Assembly (NCBI RefSeq): GCF_015627175.1
Contig: NZ_VTDQ01000015.1
Coordinates: 1 to 58,475, forward strand
DNA: 58,475 bases
Direction: 5' to 3'
Origin: Acinetobacter pollinis
GTDB lineage: Bacteria; Pseudomonadota; Gammaproteobacteria; Pseudomonadales; Moraxellaceae
A program made the position numbers and the translations under genes. The notes beneath the pieces are model-generated. The model was not told where the DNA came from, ran no database searches, and saw only the letters and a list, made by a program, of their open reading frames with translations. Of the stretch, positions 57,022-58,475 are shown piece after piece (the stretch's first letter is position 1; every line of letters begins with the position of its first letter).

Positions 57022-58179
57022 TTAGTCGAGTACATTTCCTATAATATTACTTAAAATTCCTTTCATAATATTTTCTCCTTTCTCCTTTCTCAGCTCGCTG
57101 TACCAAGCTTGTGTTATATCACTGTCTTTCATATGCGTAATATCACAACGTTTTCTAGCACGTAACACCATTTCTTTCGCTCGCTCATTACGTTTGCTTT
57201 GGTATCGACTCAATGCATCTTCTATCCCTAAGCTGTTAACTTGTAATGCACGTGCAAGATAAATTGCATCTTCCATCGCCTGACAACCGCCTTGACCAAT
57301 ATCAGGGGTTGTACTGTGTGCAGCATCTCCAATAAGTACGACATGCCCCTTATAAAACTTTAAAAAAGGTTCAATATCATGAATTTCTACGCGATTTGTT
57401 TTTTCCACATCAATGTTTTGGATAAGTCGTTGAACCTGAGGACACCAACCCTCAAAATAGTCTTCCAAATCTGAACGATACGTTTGCTTATTATTTTCTA
57501 GTCCTACTGGCAGTGGTACATCAAAGAAAAAATAAAAACGCCCATCGGAAACAGGCATTAAGGACACACGTTTGCCATCTGCAACATAAGTCGTCCACTG
57601 ATGTTGTGGTGCTATTTCTTCACTTGCCTTTACTAAACCATTCCAGTTTACATAACCTGCGTAACGGCGCGAAACCTGCTCACCTAATACGTAACGCCGT
57701 GTTATAGAGTGCGTACCATCTGCACCAATTAATAAATCTGCCGAATCTTTTCTACCATCTTCAAATGTGAAGTGAACACAATTTTTATGCTCCTCTAAAG
57801 CAATTACTTTTGTACCTAAATGAATATTTTCATGACCGAATTCATCCATGAGCATCCGTTGTAATTCTGCCCGAGAAACAGGGTACGGCCGTTGACCTGA
57901 ATCTTGAATGAGTGGCATAAGACTAAATGCCGTCATTACATCTCCATGAATTCCATCAACATAAGATAAATGATCCATTTGGCCACCTAAAGCAGCGACT
58001 TTATCCTTCAAACCCAAATAGTTTAGGCATTTAACGCCATTCGGCCATAAAGAAATTGCTGCACCTACTGGTCTTATTTCTTTCACTTGTTCATAAATAA
58101 TAACGTCGTAACCGAATTTTTTTAGTGCAATTCCAGCCGTTAAACCTGCAATACCTGCACCAATAATGACAATTTTCAT
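57022..58179 (-). CDS. hpxO: FAD-dependent urate hydroxylase
   Basis: Oxidises urate to 5-hydroxyisourate with NADH and O2, the first uricolytic step, replacing cofactor-free uricase. 385 aa. FAD motif [66 protein letters not shown] and [20 protein letters not shown] match Klebsiella HpxO closely. Product goes to UraH and UraD encoded 3-4 kb away. A sigma-54 promoter lies about 40 bp upstream. Confidence 0.95.
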   Translation of the reverse strand: MKIVIIGAGIAGLTAGIALKKFGYDVIIYEQVKEIRPVGAAISLWPNGVKCLNYLGLKDKVAALGGQMDHLSYVDGIHGDVMTAFSLMPLIQDSGQRPYPVSRAELQRMLMDEFGHENIHLGTKVIALEEHKNCVHFTFEDGRKDSADLLIGADGTHSITRRYVLGEQVSRRYAGYVNWNGLVKASEEIAPQHQWTTYVADGKRVSLMPVSDGRFYFFFDVPLPVGLENNKQTYRSDLEDYFEGWCPQVQRLIQNIDVEKTNRVEIHDIEPFLKFYKGHVVLIGDAAHSTTPDIGQGGCQAMEDAIYLARALQVNSLGIEDALSRYQSKRNERAKEMVLRARKRCDITHMKDSDITQAWYSELRKEKGENIMKGILSNIIGNVLD

Positions 58180-58216
58180 TTAAGTATGCCTTATTTTAGA
58201 TATTTAAAGTTTTATA

Positions 58217-58234
58217 TAGCGAGAAATATGCCAC
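58217..58234 (-). promoter_or_regulatory. sigma-54 promoter of hpxO
   Basis: Minus strand AGTGGCATATTTCTCGCTA: GG-N10-GC with TGGCA and CGCT (consensus TTGCT). Start site near 58207. An IS630-type transposase gene begins only ~85 bp upstream. Confidence 0.68.
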
Positions 58235-58319
58235 TGTGTAGCAACACCTGAAGAAAAAGCGTTATTGAATGAAATAAGAATATATAGTCAAACAATCAAA
58301 AATATAAGACAATTTAAAA

Positions 58320-58475
58320 ATGAGTTATTCAGAACATTTTAGACGAAAAGTGATAGCGAAGCTTGAGGAAGGATATTCCATACGAGCGGTATCGACACAA
58401 TTTGAAATTGATAAAAATACAATTTTGAGCTGGAAAAAACGAATTGAGGTTAAAAGAACTCGCCCACGCAAACCT
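58320..58475 (+). CDS. IS630-type transposase, cut by window edge
   Basis: Fifty-two codons from ATG to the window end: MSYSEHFRRKVIAKLEEGYS, then a helix-turn-helix (IRAVSTQFEIDKNTILSWKK) and a basic segment RIEVKRTRPRKP. This is the N-terminal HTH of IS630-family (COG3415) transposases. The terminal repeat should lie in 58235-58319 but could not be fixed without the other end. Confidence 0.78.
   Translation, partial: MSYSEHFRRKVIAKLEEGYSIRAVSTQFEIDKNTILSWKKRIEVKRTRPRKP

Overview
The window looks like a chromosomal segment of an Acinetobacter-type gammaproteobacterium. Reasons: low GC; a porin related to the Acinetobacter Omp33-36 group; the dciA-lpxC-ftsZ-ftsA-ftsQ-ddl-murC-murG order with no ftsW in the run; and pyrE divergent from crc. 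The species cannot be fixed from the sequence alone.

Layout. 1-7.2 kb (minus): ATP-dependent urea breakdown, with urea carboxylase cut by the left window edge, allophanate hydrolase, and an NCS1 permease. 7.2-9.5 kb: a truncated ABC ATPase relic, a small outer-membrane barrel and a Bcr/CflA exporter. 9.6-13.8 kb: a transporter-fused hybrid histidine kinase converging on a LuxR-type response regulator. 14.1-20 kb: MscS channel, rsmE-waaA, an ArsR/old-yellow-enzyme pair and prfB with its programmed frameshift. 20-22 kb: porin and a SEL1-repeat protein. 22-28.4 kb: recJ, pdxH, glmM, guaB, and a GDT1-type Mn exporter behind a yybP-ykoY manganese riboswitch. 28.8-33.5 kb: aceE-aceF. 33.7-43 kb: an M23 peptidase, dciA, lpxC and the division and wall cluster. 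43-50 kb: gshB, an aroE paralogue, pyrE, crc, an unannotated GGA-rich RNA, an ArsC-like protein, a DUF2147 protein and an esterase with an in-frame stop. 49.6-53.2 kb: dsbD, an outer-membrane protein, an ankyrin protein and a ribosome hibernation factor. 53.6-58.2 kb: urate-to-allantoin genes (uraD, uraH, hpxO), a Tsx-like channel, a small secreted protein and an alpha carbonic anhydrase. 58.3 kb to the end: an IS630-type transposase cut by the right edge.

How it fits together. The two ends carry the two halves of a purine-nitrogen pathway: urate to allantoin on the right, urea to ammonia and CO2 on the left. Five transcription units of this pathway each have a GG-N10-GC sigma-54 element just upstream: the NCS1 permease, atzF-uca, uraD-uraH, the Tsx-like channel and hpxO. 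Inverted repeats lie at or near the expected start site in four of them. This suggests one nitrogen-responsive, sigma-54-driven regulon.

The most interesting non-coding feature is a probable CsrA/RsmA-sequestering small RNA at about 47405-47565, directly downstream of crc. It has nine GGA motifs in about 125 nt, two of them in hairpin loops, and ends in an intrinsic terminator. A second, weaker small-RNA candidate lies at about 43214-43432. No rRNA, tRNA or CRISPR array was seen.
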